DNA of 64,000 nt. It comes from Dromiciops gliroides. Taxonomy: Eukaryota > Chordata > Mammalia > Microbiotheria > Microbiotheriidae. The stretch covers positions 483,170,669-483,234,668 of the forward strand of contig NC_057862.1 of the NCBI RefSeq assembly GCF_019393635.1, given 5' to 3'. Numbering within the stretch: the first letter of the stretch is position 1; each line of letters opens with the position of its first letter. The notes beneath the pieces are model-generated. The model made no database searches, was not told where the DNA came from, and saw nothing but the letters and a program-made list of their open reading frames with translations. Both the position numbers and the translations under genes were made by a program. Below, piece by piece: positions 22,024 through 33,429 of the stretch.

Positions 22024-22285
22024 AGGAGGATAGCTAAGTGGCTCAATGGACAGAGTGCCTGGCCTAAAATCAGGAAAACTTCTTCATGAGTTCAAATCTG
22101 GCCTTAAACAATTACTAGTTTTGTCACTGTGGGAAAGTCACTCAACCCTATTTGCCTAAGTTTCTTCATCTCTAAAATGAGCAAGCAAAGGAAATGGAAA
22201 ACTATTCCAGTATCCTTGCCAAGAAATTCCCTAATGATGTCATAATGAGATGGACATGACTGAAAAGACTGAACAACAAATAATA
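22024..22285 (+). repeat. Mar1-type SINE nested in MIR
   Basis: Full-length Mar1 type: GGATAGCTAAGTGGCTCAATGG head, the ACTTCTTCATGAGTTCAAATC insert, TTTGCCTAAGTTTCTTCATC, CAGTATCCTTGCCAAGAAA and the terminus GGACATGACTGAAAAGACTG. A diverged duplication (ATAGTAGCACCT versus ATAATACCCACCT) flanks it. Confidence 0.9.
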
Positions 22286-22375
22286 CCCACCTCCCACAGT
22301 CATGAGGATCAAATGACTTAATGAGTTTAAAGTACTTTGCAAACTTTAAAATACCACAAAAATGCTGACTAAAAG
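22286..22375 (+). repeat. MIR, forward, 3' part (split)
   Basis: Resumes the MIR of 21873-22023 with ATACCCACCTCCCACAGTCATG and ends near AAAATACCACAAAAATGC. Confidence 0.75.
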
Positions 22376-22477
22376 AACTACTACAGCCCAAACATGTAAG
22401 AGCAAAATAAAAATATAATAGGGTATTATTACAAGACCAAGTGTATCTTCAAATGATTATTAAACTCACATCAAAAG

Positions 22478-22690
22478 AAACATGGAACCTAAGAATCAGG
22501 AGACACCTTGGTGCCCATCAACTCCTAACCAAAAGGAATCCCTACTACAAGGCACCTGAAAAGTGGTTATCTGGTGTTTGCTTTAAGACATCCTCTTGGA
22601 GATATCACTAACTTTTAGGAAACTTCTTTTCATCAAACCTATGTCTCTGGGCAACTTGTGCCCATTGCTCCCAATTCTGCTCTTTGAGAC
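22478..22690 (-). mobile_element. CR1/L3 LINE 3' fragment, reverse
   Basis: CCTACTACAAGGCACCTGAAAAGTGG, CTTTAAGACATCCTCTTGG, ATGTCTCTGGGCAACTTG and CCCATTGCTCCCAATTCTGCTC follow, on the opposite strand, the CR1/L3 3' consensus also seen at 33430-33820. Confidence 0.65.
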
Positions 22691-22805
22691 AAACACATCT
22701 GTTTTTTAAAAACTCAGTCAGTAAACAAAAGTTGAGAACTATCTTTACATGTAACAGAAAAAATAAAATACCTTATATGTTAAAAAAAAAACAAAAACAA
22801 AAACA

Positions 22806-22925
22806 AAACAACCTCAGTCAGTATGTCAACAAGGATTTAGTAAGTGCCAGCTGTATGCCAGGCACTATGCTAAGAACTATGGATACAAATAAAGGTCAAA
22901 AAAGTAGTTTCTACTTTCAAAGACA
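22806..22925. repeat. Recurrent ancient repeat (AAGTGCC..GCCAGGCACT type)
   Basis: GTAAGTGCCAGCTGTATGCC, AGGCACTATGCTAAGAACTA and GGATACAAATAAAGG match the family listed at 3433-3562. Confidence 0.7.
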
Positions 22926-23039
22926 TATACTCTGATGGACCTTGTTGATATGTGATCATTTGTATTAACCTACTAAATAAAATATAATGTTTTGTGTAAA
23001 TATGCAGAAGTTTGGTTGAGTGAAAAGAAAAAAAACCAA

Positions 23040-23203
23040 CACTAAACCAAGAATTAAGGTGCCTGGCTTCCATTCCTGGCTCTGGCACAAACTAGCTATA
23101 TGACCTTTAGCAAGACTGGCATGAATGTTCTTCATCTGGAAAGTGAGAGGGTTGGACTACATGATCTCTCCAAGATCCCTTCCAGCTCTAAGATTCTATG
23201 GTC
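23040..23203 (+). repeat. MIR-like element, forward
   Basis: TGGCTCTGGCACAAACTAGC, ATATGACCTTTAGCAAG, then GTTGGACTACATGATCTC and CTTCCAGCTCTAAGATTCTA, the marsupial MIR 3' variant. Confidence 0.7.
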
Positions 23204-24150
23204 ATTCTACTTTCTGAAAGCTGTAAAAGATGGGATTAATTTTAATGTATGTTGTCTTTCCATATATCTTACCTATAAGTGATTGCATATGCCTGTAAGC
23301 TGAAATAAAGGGTCAGAAACATGCTATCTGCCTCTATTACTGATTATATTGTAGAGCTGCCTGAAGTTTTTTAACATTCAGAGAAAAACAGAAGTTGGCA
23401 GGAAATGTGTTGTAAACAATTTCTCCCACACACACTTATTGAATAATTCATGGGCAGCATGAAGAAGAAACATAATTTTAAAATAGCATTTTCCCTCAAA
23501 CACCTGAGTATTTTAACATCAGTAACAAATGATTTAGTTTGCATTACTTTGAAAATTACAGTGTTTGAGGACTGATGGCTCTGAATCAAATTTATTTTAT
23601 TCTTATCAGCTTGCTCTGAATCAATTCAACTATATTATAATAAAATGAAATATTTGCCATGTTTGGATACCCTCTTTTCTTCTTTCCTCAAGATTTCCCT
23701 ACTTTTGTCTTAAATTATGTATTTTCTTTCCAATGTTATCTTTTTCATCTCTGATGAAACTTGTTCTTTTTCATTTGATGCTCTTAATAGATAGGAGTCA
23801 ATGAAGTTGGGTCAATTTAACAGAAAAGCTTTTTTCCCCTAATTGCCAGGCAATGTTATTAATATGTACTATGTTTCAACCTAAAACTGCAATTAAAGGC
23901 AGGTGTGATGAATTTTTATTAGCTATTTTTCTTCATTCCATTGTCCAATTTTACATTGGCTTTTGCTAGTAGCATTTATCCCAGAGTTTATAATAAACTT
24001 TAAATACTGACTAAAATTCTGTCTTTCTTTGTGGTGAGGGATTTTTGTGCTCTATTTCTCTATAGTTCCACAAATAAATATGAAAATTAAAGGAAAGGGG
24101 GCAATATCTATTATGTAAAAGTGAAAATGATTTGTCAAGTCAGTTCCAAA
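23204..24150. other. Unassigned stretch
   Basis: AT-rich. No gene, repeat or open frame with recognisable features. Confidence 0.4.
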
Positions 24151-24154
24151 TTGC

Positions 24155-24255
24155 AATGGGATGCTAGCTGCTTGAGGGTAGGGACTGTCTAGTGTTTGAC
24201 TCTATCCCTAGTACTTAGCACAGTGCTCGTACATGCTTATTTAAAAGAATTGAAT
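24155..24255 (+). mobile_element. L2 LINE 3' terminus
   Basis: GCTGCTTGAGGGTAGGGACTG, CTATCCCTAGTACTTAGCAC and a CATGCTTATTTAAAAG end. Confidence 0.75.
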
Positions 24256-24304
24256 TGAGAGACAGTCTGACATTGTTAATGCCTATGAAGACAACCATTT
24301 TATT

Positions 24305-26390
24305 CCTTTTTGAAAAATAATATTTTATTTCATTAAATATTTCCCAATCACATGTAAAAAGTTTAACATTCATTTTTTTAAATTTTGAGTTCCAAATTAT
24401 TTCCCTCCTGCCACCCCTCCCCTACCCCTTGAGAAGGGAAGCAATATGATATCAATTATATATGTGAAGTGATGAAAAAGATATTTCTATATTAGCAACA
24501 AAAAGGACAAAAACAAGAAAATAATGAAATCAAAATAAGTATGCTACAATCGGCAATTAGAGTTCATCAATTCTCTCTCTGGAGGTGGAGATAGCATTTT
24601 CTTCTTTGTCTTGATCAAAGTAACTGAGATGTTCACAGTTAACCATCCTTAAAATATTGCCACTGGTGTTGACAGTGATCTCCCAGTTCTTCTCACTTCA
24701 TTTGACATCAATTTATACATTTGGCTCAGACTTCTATATATTGGAGAAATGAGGCCTTTATCAGAAATTTGCTGTAAAAATTTTTCCCAGTTTTCTATTT
24801 TCTGTCTAATTTTGGCTTCATTAGTTTTGTTTTTGCAAAAACTTTTAAATTTCATGTAATCAAAATTATCAGTTTTACTTCCTCTGTATCTCTTCTTTGG
24901 TCATAAACTCTTCCCTTATCCATAGATCTGACAGAACATTTTTCATGTCCCCCTAATTTACTTATAATAGCACACTTATTTCTAAATCACTTATCCATTT
25001 TGACCTTATCTTGGTATATGGTGTGAGATGTTGGTTTTTTGTTTTTTTGTTTTTGCCAAATTGCTTTCTAGTTTTCCTGAAATTTTTGTCAAATGTTGAG
25101 TTTTTTCCCCAAAAAGCTTGGATCTTTGGTTTTATCAAATGTTGGATTACTATGGTCTTTTACTACTGTGTATTTTGTACATAATCTATTCCACTGACCT
25201 ACCACTGTATTTCTTAGTCAGTATAAGATTATTTTAATGATTACCACTTTTAGTGTAGTTTAAAATCTGGTACTCTTAGTCTATCTTCTTTCACATTTTT
25301 CATCAATTTTCTTGATATTCTTGACCTTTTGTTCTTCCAAATGCACTTTATTACTATTTAAAATACCTACTTGGTGGTTAAATTAACTAAGTAAATTAAC
25401 TTAGGTAGAATTGTTATTTTTATTATGTTGGCTTAGCCTTACCATTAGGAATTACTATTTCTCCAATTTTCTAGACCTGTCTTTGTGTGAAGATTGTGTT
25501 ATAATTGCATTCCTATAGTCCCTAAGTTTGTCTTGGCAGGTAGACCCCCAAGTATTTAATATTGTCTGCAGTTATTTTGAATGGAATTTCTCCTTCTCTT
25601 CCCACTGGGTTTTGTGGTATATAGAAATCCTGATGATTTATGTGGGTCTATTTTATATTCTTGGGTACTTAGGTGGTATAGTAGATAGAGTGCCAGGCCT
25701 GGAGTAAGGAAGACTCATCTTCATGAGTTCAAATCTGGCCTCAGACACTTGCTATCTATGTGACCATGGGCAAGTAACTTAACCTTGTTGGATTCAGTTT
25801 CCTCATCTGTAAAGGATGAGAATGAAATGGCAAACCACTCCAGTATCTTTGCAAAGAAAACCCCAAATAGAATCACAAAGAGTTGTACATGACTTCTGAA
25901 CAAAAATTTTATATCCTATAACTTTGCTAAAGTTGTTGTTTCACCTAGTTTTTTTTTAACTTAATTCTCTAGGCTTCTCTAAGTTTACCATCATAACTTC
26001 TGCAAAGAGTGATAATTTTGTTTCCCCACTGTGTATTTTTATTCTTCCAGTTTCTTTTTCTTGTTACTGATATGGTTAACAATCATAATACATTACTTAA
26101 TAATGGTGGTGATTATGTACATCCTTGCTTTATCCCTGATCTTTTTGGGAAGGCTTCAAGTACATTCCCATTATAGATAAATGAGATAATGTTTTCTCTT
26201 GGTTTCACACAGGTACTACTTATCATTTTAATTAAGGCTGCATTTATTCCTATACTTTCTAGTATTTCAATAGGAATGGGTGTTATATCAAAAGCTTTTT
26301 CTGTATCAATTGATACGATCATATAATATTTGTTATTTATATAGTCAAAGATCATCATGTTAACCAATATTTCACTGAACCTAGTTTTTC
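24305..26390 (-). mobile_element. L1 LINE, ORF2 reverse transcriptase to 3' end, reverse, internally deleted
   Basis: On the minus strand the RT core is readable near 26113-26367: SIDTEKAFD, then an LESIGIN-type helix and SGIKQGC before the palm. Downstream comes the C-terminal ORF2 text, then the 3'UTR with a G-rich stretch and a ...AATATTTAATGAAATAAAA end. Compared with the copies at 2745 and 6860, roughly 0.6 kb around the HxQWxxxMEYY region is missing near 24715-24735. A Mar1 SINE (25662-25906) is nested. Stops and frameshifts abound. Confidence 0.87.
25662..25906 (+). repeat. Mar1-type SINE nested in L1
   Basis: TGGGTACTTAGGTGGTATAG head to GTACATGACTTCTGAACAAAA end. The duplications TTTTATATTCT (25651-25661) and TTTTATATCCT (25907-25917) flank it. 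Confidence 0.92.
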
Positions 26391-26394
26391 ACAA

Positions 26395-26475
26395 TTCAAT
26401 TCATTTTTATTCAATAAGTATTTATTAGCTACAGCATTTAGAGTACTGTAGAAGGTGATAGGAGAGACAAGAGGT
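26395..26475. repeat. Short fragment of the recurrent ancient repeat
   Basis: TTCAATAAGTATTTATTAGC resembles the start of the family at 3433-3562. The rest is diverged. Confidence 0.4.
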
Positions 26476-26771
26476 TTAGAAATCATAAGGATACCCAAAC
26501 AACCTGCTGATCAAACTACAACTCTTCTGTTCTTCTCACTGAGCTTTCCTGATTAATACAAAACATTTCCAGACTACTTTCTAACTGCTTCCCTTCAAAT
26601 ATGATACTCTGCAGAAGAAAAAAAACTTGACAGAGTAAAGTATATTTCTGCTTCTAACTTACCCAAACTATACTGCCATTCCACAACTACACCTTGGGCT
26701 TTCCTAACTCCTTGTCCTTGTTCCCTCACATTGTTTCCTTTATCTGGTATTTATTCAATTCAATTTAATGA

Positions 26772-26941
26772 GGGGCAGCTAGCTGGTGCAGTGCATAGAG
26801 CATGGGCCCTGGATTCAGGAGTACCTGAGTTCAAATCTGTCCTCAGACACTTAACATTTACTAGCTGTGTGACCCTGGACAAGTCGCTTAACCCCAATTG
26901 CCTTGCTAAAAAAACAAAACAAAACAAACAAAAAAACCACA
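26772..26941 (+). repeat. PolyA-type SINE with perfect 16-bp duplication
   Basis: GGGGCAGCTAGCTGGTGCAG head, GAGTTCAAATCTG, core and a long A-rich (AAAAC)n tail. Duplications CAATTCAATTTAATGA at 26756-26771 and 26942-26957 are identical, so this is a comparatively recent insertion. Confidence 0.96.
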
Positions 26942-27064
26942 CAATTCAATTTAATGAATATCTGCAACTTAGCTCACCTCCCCCTCACAAAAAAACCCTA
27001 CCCTCCCAACCTTCTTGACTTTAAATGAACCAGTTCAGCAAGATATCTGACCTCCTTGGGATAT

Positions 27065-27300
27065 AACCTGAATAAAATAGTATACTTGGAATAAAGAAGA
27101 CCTGAGTACAAATCCTGCCTCAGACATTTATAAACTGTGTGACTACAGTAAGTCATTTAACCTCTCTGAGCCTTAGTTCCCTAATCTGTAAATGGGAATG
27201 ATAATAATAATAATAATAATAATACCTATAAAATCTACCTAATAGAGTTGTTATGAGGCTCAAAGAGATAACATATGCAAAACTCTTCACAATAAGGATA
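27065..27300 (+). repeat. MIR, forward, with (AAT)n expansion
   Basis: GAAGACCTGAGTACAAATCC, AACTGTGTGACTACAGTAAG and TAATCTGTAAATGGGAATG, then an (ATA)n run at about 27200-27222 in the place where MIR has a short ATAATAATA, then GAGTTGTTATGAGGCTC. Confidence 0.85.
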
Positions 27301-27534
27301 GGGATAGGGACATAATCTCTGATTTCATTGCTATAAGAAACTCCCAGATGAGAAATCTCCTACCAATACATATCAGCATCTTTTGTGCAATTTATAATGT
27401 CAAAGAATTCTTAGTTGTTAGTTGATAAAGATTGAATGGAAAGCCAGAATTAGGAAACTAAAGCACTATATAAAATTTCTGCATTTAAAAAAAATTATTG
27501 AATTAGATTTATGGAGATAATTTAAGCACCTACT

Positions 27535-27715
27535 GTAAAGTCAAGACATTTGTATTCAAATTCCAAATCTGATTTTACTAGCTTCATGACCCTGGGAAAA
27601 TCACCTAACCTTTTTGGACCTCAGTATTCTTATCCATGAAATGAAAATTATGGTACTTTCATGACCTCTAAAAATAATAATAATGTTATTATATATAATA
27701 TATAAAAACTCTGAA
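27535..27715 (+). repeat. MIR-like fragment, forward
   Basis: TTCATGACCCTGGGAAAATC, CTAACCTTTTTGGACCTCAG and TTATCCATGAAATGAAAAT, with trailing AATAATAATAATG. Confidence 0.65.
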
Positions 27716-27734
27716 AACTTTAAAGAATTATATT

Positions 27735-29780
27735 GCAATCCCTAATCCTGTTCTTTGTCCTCATTTTGACTTCTATTCCCTCCACTCATCAGTTCCCCAC
27801 CCTCCCATCCCCCACAGGCTATCATCTGCTTCTTCTCCCTTCCCTATCTCAAACCCCTACTGAACCAACTCAACTCTACACTATCCTCCACATTCAATTT
27901 CCTTGTTCTCTCATTGTATCACCAATTATGCCTTGCCAAGACCCAATATGGATTCTTCCTACATATCCCTCCTTTGCTCCTATTCACATTCTGTTGAATA
28001 GAGTTGGAATAAATAAAAAAACCATGATGACTGGGCCCATTACAAATATATGTTACCTAATTCAAATGGGTCATCCCTACCTCAAAGCAAACATTCTATT
28101 GTTCCCTAATTTATTTCTTAAACTACTCCCTACAGTAGTTGTTCCACACACTCTCCTCTTCTCAAGAGGATATAAGGAATAACCCACCCACCCCCCACTC
28201 TCTCTGATAAGAAATTCCTACTTCACCGAAAATAAAACCAAACAAAAACAAACAAACAAAAAAAAAAAACGAGACCTTTCTCAGAGAATTCCCATTTTCC
28301 TTCCTCATTTCACATCACTCAGGCAGCTCCTTCCACTTTCTTCTCATTAACACTGGTCTCTGATAAAGAAGTGGACCTTCTTGCCATGGCAAATCCCTCT
28401 AAATATACCTGTCTTCTTATTCTCTCATTTCCCCAACAAATTGACCCCATCATCATCCTACTATCTCTTATCTTCAACTTCTCCCTATCGGATCCTTCAT
28501 TGCTGCTTATAAATCTACCCATGTCTCCTCCATCTTTAAAAAACTCAAACTTAATATGATTGTTTCTGCTAGTTATTTAAGATTCTCTATACTTCTCCCT
28601 TTTCCGACTAAACTCCTTGAGAAAACAGTCTATCATCCATGCCTCTTTTCTCATTCTCTTCTAAACACTCTACAATCATTATTCAATTGAAACTATTTTC
28701 TGCAAAGTTACCAATGGTCTCTTAATTGCTAACTCTTAAGAACTTTCTAAATCCTGATCCTTCTTGTCCTCACTGCAGTGTTTGACACTGTCACCTTCTT
28801 CTGGATACTTTCTCTTCCCTAGGCTTTTGTGACACTTCTCTCTCATGGAACTCCTTCTAAATGTCTAACCATTCCTCAGTCTCCTTTGTGATTTCTTCAT
28901 CCACATCAAGCCCTCAAAGCATGGATGCTACCAAAGGCTCTGTGATTGCCTCTCCTCTCTTTTTACTCCATATTATCTCACCTTGTGATCTCCTTAGCTC
29001 CTATGGCTTATTCAATTATCATCTCTGTGCAATTACTAGAGACAATCTCTCTACTGAGCTAATCATGCATATCCAGCTGCTTCTTCAAAATCTCAAATGA
29101 GATCTCCTGTAGGCATCTCAAACTCTCTCAGACTCAACATGTTAAGGAGTACTCATTACCTTTTCCTCAAAATCCTACCCCATTCCAAATTTCCCTATTA
29201 TGTTTAAAGAGAGCCATCCTCCCAGTCATCCAGGCTTGTATCCTTGCTAACATTCTTGACCCCTCACTCTTATTCATCTCACAGATGTAATCCATTACCA
29301 CATCTTGTCATTCCTATCTTCACATTATCTTTCATACATATTCCTTTTCCACTCACCCCATCACAACTCCAGTTCCAACACCAATCAACTCTTGCCTGTA
29401 CTACTGCAATAGCCTTCTACTGCTCTCACTGTGTGCGTGAGTCTGTCTGTCTCTCTCTCTCTGTCCCTCTGTGTGTCTCTCTTTCTCATCTCTTCCCACT
29501 CTACTTTATTTTCTGTCTGCCTCATTTTCCTCATTTGTAAAATAGTGGTAATAAGAACACCTAATTTCCTGATTGCCCCCAGATGTTAATGCCTAGCTTT
29601 TCAGATTATCCACATGTACCTAGTTATTTACATGTCATCATCCTCCCCATTAGACTGTATATTTCTTGAGGGCAATGATTCCTTTTTGTTTTCTTTTTTG
29701 CCTTTCTTTGTATAATCAGGTCTTAGCACAGAGTTTGGCACATAGAAAACATGTAACAAATGCATGTTGACTGACTTTTC
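27735..29780 (+). mobile_element. Long L2 LINE (CR1-related clade): ORF2 RT region and 3' end
   Basis: From about 28280 the L2 ORF2 text is continuous: KLLEKTVY-type (ACTCCTTGAGAAAACAGTC), GTTACCAATGGTCTCTTAATTG, AVFDTV (28775), FCDTSLSW-like and QGSVI. Then comes the degraded YADD region CTGTGCAATTACTAGAGAC, and a LxLNMSK-like stretch near 29135. After about 29430 the middle is replaced by (TC)n-rich sequence and a MIR-like snippet. The L2 3' terminus follows (TTTCTTGAGGGCAATGATTCC to GTTGACTGAC). 27735-28280 is pyrimidine-rich with a 149-codon chance frame and is probably the 5' continuation. No functional protein. Confidence 0.8.
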
Positions 29781-29784
29781 TATT

Positions 29785-30170
29785 TACCCATCTATAAGTG
29801 TCATTCAACATAGAAAAGTAGATAAATGGCTAATTATAGGAATTAGGGTAAATTAGTACATGCGTGGAATAAGCAGCTGCCTACTCATAATTTGTAGAAC
29901 TCTCTAAAATGTTGTATCTAAAATACTTATCCACTAGCCTGAATGCTGAATGCTGAAGTGCTGAAATCTTTTATGGTTAGACATTGTCTCTAGTAGGCTC
30001 ATATGAAAGTAAATAAATGGTTCCTGGGAGAACATATGAGTTATTTTCCCTCTTTGAGGGCAAGATCTATATAATTTCTCACTTTTGTATCCTTAGTGTT
30101 GGACAGTGCATAATACTTATGGTTAGGGATAGGGAGTGCATCTATGATTTCTGGCCCTAAGAAGTTCATT
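29785..30170. other. Unassigned stretch
   Basis: No gene recognised. An L2-like 3' fragment may be present at about 30055-30130 (TTTGAGGGCAAGATCTATATAA, TTTTGTATCCTTAGTG). Confidence 0.4.
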
Positions 30171-30174
30171 AAGT

Positions 30175-30319
30175 GGGGCAGCTAGGTGGTGCAGTGGATA
30201 GAGCACTGGCCCTGGATTCAGGAGGACCTGAGTTCAAATCCAGCCTCAGACACTTGACACTTATTAGCTGTGTGACCCAAGGCAAGTCACTTAACCCTCA
30301 TTGCCCCACAAAAAAAAAA
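30175..30319 (+). repeat. PolyA-type SINE with perfect 16-bp duplication
   Basis: Near-consensus SINE (GGGGCAGCTAGGTGGTGCAG, GGACCTGAGTTCAAATCC, TTAGCTGTGTGACCC) ending in an A run. Duplications AAGAAGTTCATTAAGT lie at 30159-30174 and 30320-30335. Confidence 0.97.
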
Positions 30320-30359
30320 AAGAAGTTCATTAAGTTCTCTGTAAATGATGGTCTTAGAG

Positions 30360-30490
30360 AGTTGATTAGAGTACTGAGAGGGTAGGTGATTTGCCCAGGG
30401 TCACAGAGTGAATACAGGTTGAGAAATGACTTTAATTTAGGTCTTGCTGCCTCTGATTTCTCTATCCATTGTAGCAGGCTGCCTTTCATC
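30360..30490 (-). repeat. MIR fragment, reverse
   Basis: GTAGGTGATTTGCCCAGGGTC, TTTAATTTAGGTCTTGCTGCC and TATCCATTGTAGCAGGCTGCC. Confidence 0.65.
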
Positions 30491-30509
30491 TTATTTGGAG
30501 TACAGTAAA

Positions 30510-30750
30510 CACGTAATATTTATATGGTGCTTTAATGGTTTGCAAAATGCTTTACAAATATTGTCTTATTTTATCCTCACAAAAACCCTGAGAGGTAGGT
30601 GCTATTATTATCCTGCTTTTGGCAGGTAAAGAAATCAAGACAAGCAAGTGACTTGCCCAGAGTCACATAACTAGTGTCTAAGGTCACATTTGAACTCAGG
30701 ATTTCCTGGCCTCAGGCCCAAGGTTCCATCCACTGCATGCTTGTTGAATT
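30510..30750 (-). repeat. MIR, reverse
   Basis: ATTTATATGGTGCTTTAATGG, TTTACAAATATTGTCTTATTTT, GGTAGGTGCTATTATTATCC and a GTGACTTGCCCAGAGTCAC to CCATCCACTGCATG end. Confidence 0.85.
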
Positions 30751-30963
30751 AAATTAAGTATAATCTTTGAAGTGTTTATTTTGGCTAACACTATATCAAG
30801 ACATGTAATCAAGTTTGAATATGGTAGAGAAAAAATAATTTACTTCAATAAAATAATTAATTGGTTGGATTCAAATTTTCACTTTTTATACCATATTTTG
30901 ATAAAATGTAAACATATCCATAGTTCTGTGTAGTTTTCTCCTATATTATGTTCACAGAGGGAT

Positions 30964-31098
<135 letters not shown>

Positions 31099-31444
31099 AT
31101 TAATTCCTTTGCTAATAAGACTAACTTTTTAATCTTGTCTTTCTCCTCAAATTGTTATCTACTTAGTACTACTCACTGCATCCCAACTCATCTCTCCCCC
31201 CACCCCCAAAAAATTCTCATTGCTGGAAATGAGTATAGCAAATAACTTGGTTTATATATTTGATTTATTGGTTACTGTTGCAATTGTTGGCTTTAGCTTT
31301 GTGTGTGGGATGCCAAACATCTGGATGGAATTTTTTTTTTTTTAAGTATCAACCATCGCAACATTTCCAAATACCCAGGTGCTTGTGTCATGTAGACAAA
31401 ACATGAATGGCTGAATTTTTCATTCATATATTTGGACCGAACCT

Positions 31445-31632
31445 CATAGACTTTGAGAGCTAGAAGGAGCCTTAACACTCATCCAGTCTAATCCCTCCAT
31501 TTTTTTTCCAGAAGAGGACACTAAGACATAGAAAAGCAATATAACCATCCCAAAGCCACATAGCTAATAAGTAACAGAAACAAACCTGGCACCCTAGGTC
31601 TTCTAATTCCAAGTCTATTATATGTTTGCCTT
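31445..31632 (-). repeat. MIR, reverse
   Basis: GAGAGCTAGAAGGAGCCTTAAC, CATCCAGTCTAATCCCTCC, GGTCTTCTAATTCCAAGTC. Confidence 0.75.
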
Positions 31633-31790
31633 TTGCAGTATCATATACTTCCTCTCACCGTGTTCCCTCCTAACTTCATGGAGATTCACTCAGACTATAA
31701 GTCTGTCTGTTTCTTTTGTATTATAAGTTTCCAGAGTATTAAGAACCACATCTGATTGGTCACCTCAGTTTAGGATAACATATGCAATTA

Positions 31791-31967
31791 TTTTTTTTGG
31801 TTTTGGTTTTGGTTTTTTGTGGGTTTTTTTAGTGAGACAATTGGGGTTAAGTAACTTGCCCCAGGTCACACAGCTAGTAAGTGTCAAGTGTCTGAGGTCG
31901 GATTTGAACTCAGGTCCTCCTGACTCTAGGGCCGACGCTCTATCCACTGTGCCACCTAGCTGCCCCT
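31791..31967 (-). repeat. PolyA-type SINE, reverse
   Basis: Minus-strand head GGGGCAGCTAGGTGGCACAG through AGCTGTGTGACC to a long (AAAACC)n-type tail. Imperfect duplications ACATATGCAATTA and ATACATGCAATTA flank it. Confidence 0.93.
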
Positions 31968-32059
31968 AATACATGCAATTAAAAAAAAAACTTTGATGGA
32001 CTTTCCTGGACTTATGATCTCAAAAAATTAATTATTCCTCATGATGAAATCAACTCTTA

Positions 32060-32290
32060 AACTCTTACCTCCTCAGACCATCTCCCTCCTCAGCTAGATG
32101 ACTTCATCATGCTTTGCACCAAGTAACTTCCCCACTCTCTATCCTCCCCTTTTTTATATTTTTATGTGTTGTCTTTCCCCAATTATATTGTGATCTCCTT
32201 GAGGGCAGTGGGTATGTCTCTGTGTCTCCAGAGCTTAGCACAGAGCCTGACACATAGTAGGAGATTAATAAATGTGTATTGACTCTTAAT
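32060..32290 (+). mobile_element. L2 LINE 3' end
   Basis: TTATATTGTGATCTCCTTGAGG, GTGTCTCCAGAGCTTAGCAC and GAGATTAATAAATGTGTATT. Confidence 0.85.
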
Positions 32291-32938
32291 GACTCTTTAA
32301 TGATGGCATTGGCATTTTTTAAGTGGGGTGAAACAAACTCCAAAGACACCATAAGTCCTAGGGAATACATTACTAACATGTAATAAGAATGATCAAACAG
32401 CCACTAAGTGGAACTCAAGTTTTCTGAGTACTACTCTTACACAGGCACATATATCATTCATAGACAAACTAACATAGAAGTGATGCAGACAGATATCTTC
32501 AGTTGACTAATAGGGTGCATTCCAAATATCTGTCTGTTGGGTTTTTAGAAATCAAAACATTTTTTCTCATACAAATAATGTTAGAAATGTATCAAAAACA
32601 TTGTTAATGAAAAATCTGAGCCCTAAACCCTTCTGAGCCCTACTCCTTCCTGAGTATCCATAGACAAAGGCCCCTTTGAGCTCTGAATGCTCAAATCCCT
32701 GAATCCTGTAAGATATAAATGCTGTTCTTTTGGTACCCAAGATCAGGAAGTTTTACCCTCTCCTCAACCCTGCAGCAGCAGGGCAGGGCACTGCTGTCAG
32801 AAGAATGAAGCCCTCCAATGGGGATGAAGAGGAACTGGCCCTGGCATTTCTGTTTCTGCAAGTGGAAGTAGGAATTACGTTGGGGATGGGAGATATTGAT
32901 CTGCTTTCTTCTCTGCTACTCCAACAAGAATAAGTACC
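32291..32938. other. Unassigned stretch
   Basis: A 67-codon frame (32730-32933 plus) has locally higher GC and an acidic DEEELALAF segment. I cannot assign it to a gene, it lacks visible splice context, and it runs into a SINE target site. Confidence 0.35.
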
Positions 32939-33097
32939 TGGGGGAAGTTAGGTGGCACAGTGGATAAGGCACCAGCCCTGGATGCAGGAGGACCTCAGTT
33001 CAAATGTGGCCTCAGACACTTGACACTTACTAGGTGTGTGACCTTGGGCAAGTCACTTAACCCTCATTTCCATGCCAAAAAAAAAGGAATTAAAAAA
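32939..33097 (+). repeat. PolyA-type SINE
   Basis: Diverged head GGGGGAAGTTAGGTGGCACAG, core and an A-rich tail with GGAATT interruption. Perfect 13-bp duplications AAGAATAAGTACC lie at 32926-32938 and 33098-33110. Confidence 0.94.
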
Positions 33098-33429
33098 AAG
33101 AATAAGTACCCATCCAGATTGAATGCAACTTCAGTAATCATAGCAAATGAATTATTGTGGCCAAACATAGTAACTACCCAGCGGCCATTCATCCATCAAT
33201 CAGAAAGCATTTAGTAAGCATGACCTAGTAAACAGACCCTCCAAACTTAGGTAGGTAGATATATGGATGACAATTATAGAGTCCATTCCAATACCCATGA
33301 TTGAATTCTTTCCTGCTGGCAAGAGTTCTCAGAGGCTGGTCCACTGGACACAGCTTTCAAGAATCTGGGGCACCTCTTTATCATGATAAGGTGATAGAGA
33401 GTGGAACTTTATAAGAAATCACATTATCA

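Noticed and set aside
27733..28182. 149-codon plus-strand frame with a signal-peptide-like start, the longest apart from the EIF3K frame
   Set aside because: Pyrimidine-rich sequence leading into an L2 RT region. Composition (Leu/Pro/Ser/Thr) follows base bias, and the frame shows no recognised family.
30173..30385. Repeated short peptides of the type GGAVDRALALDSGGPEFKS at many loci on both strands
   Set aside because: They are the translation of the SINE head and body, not a protein family.
32730..32933. 67-codon frame with acidic DEEELALAF segment, considered as an exon
   Set aside because: No recognisable homolog, no convincing splice sites, and it stops at a SINE target site. Left as unassigned.
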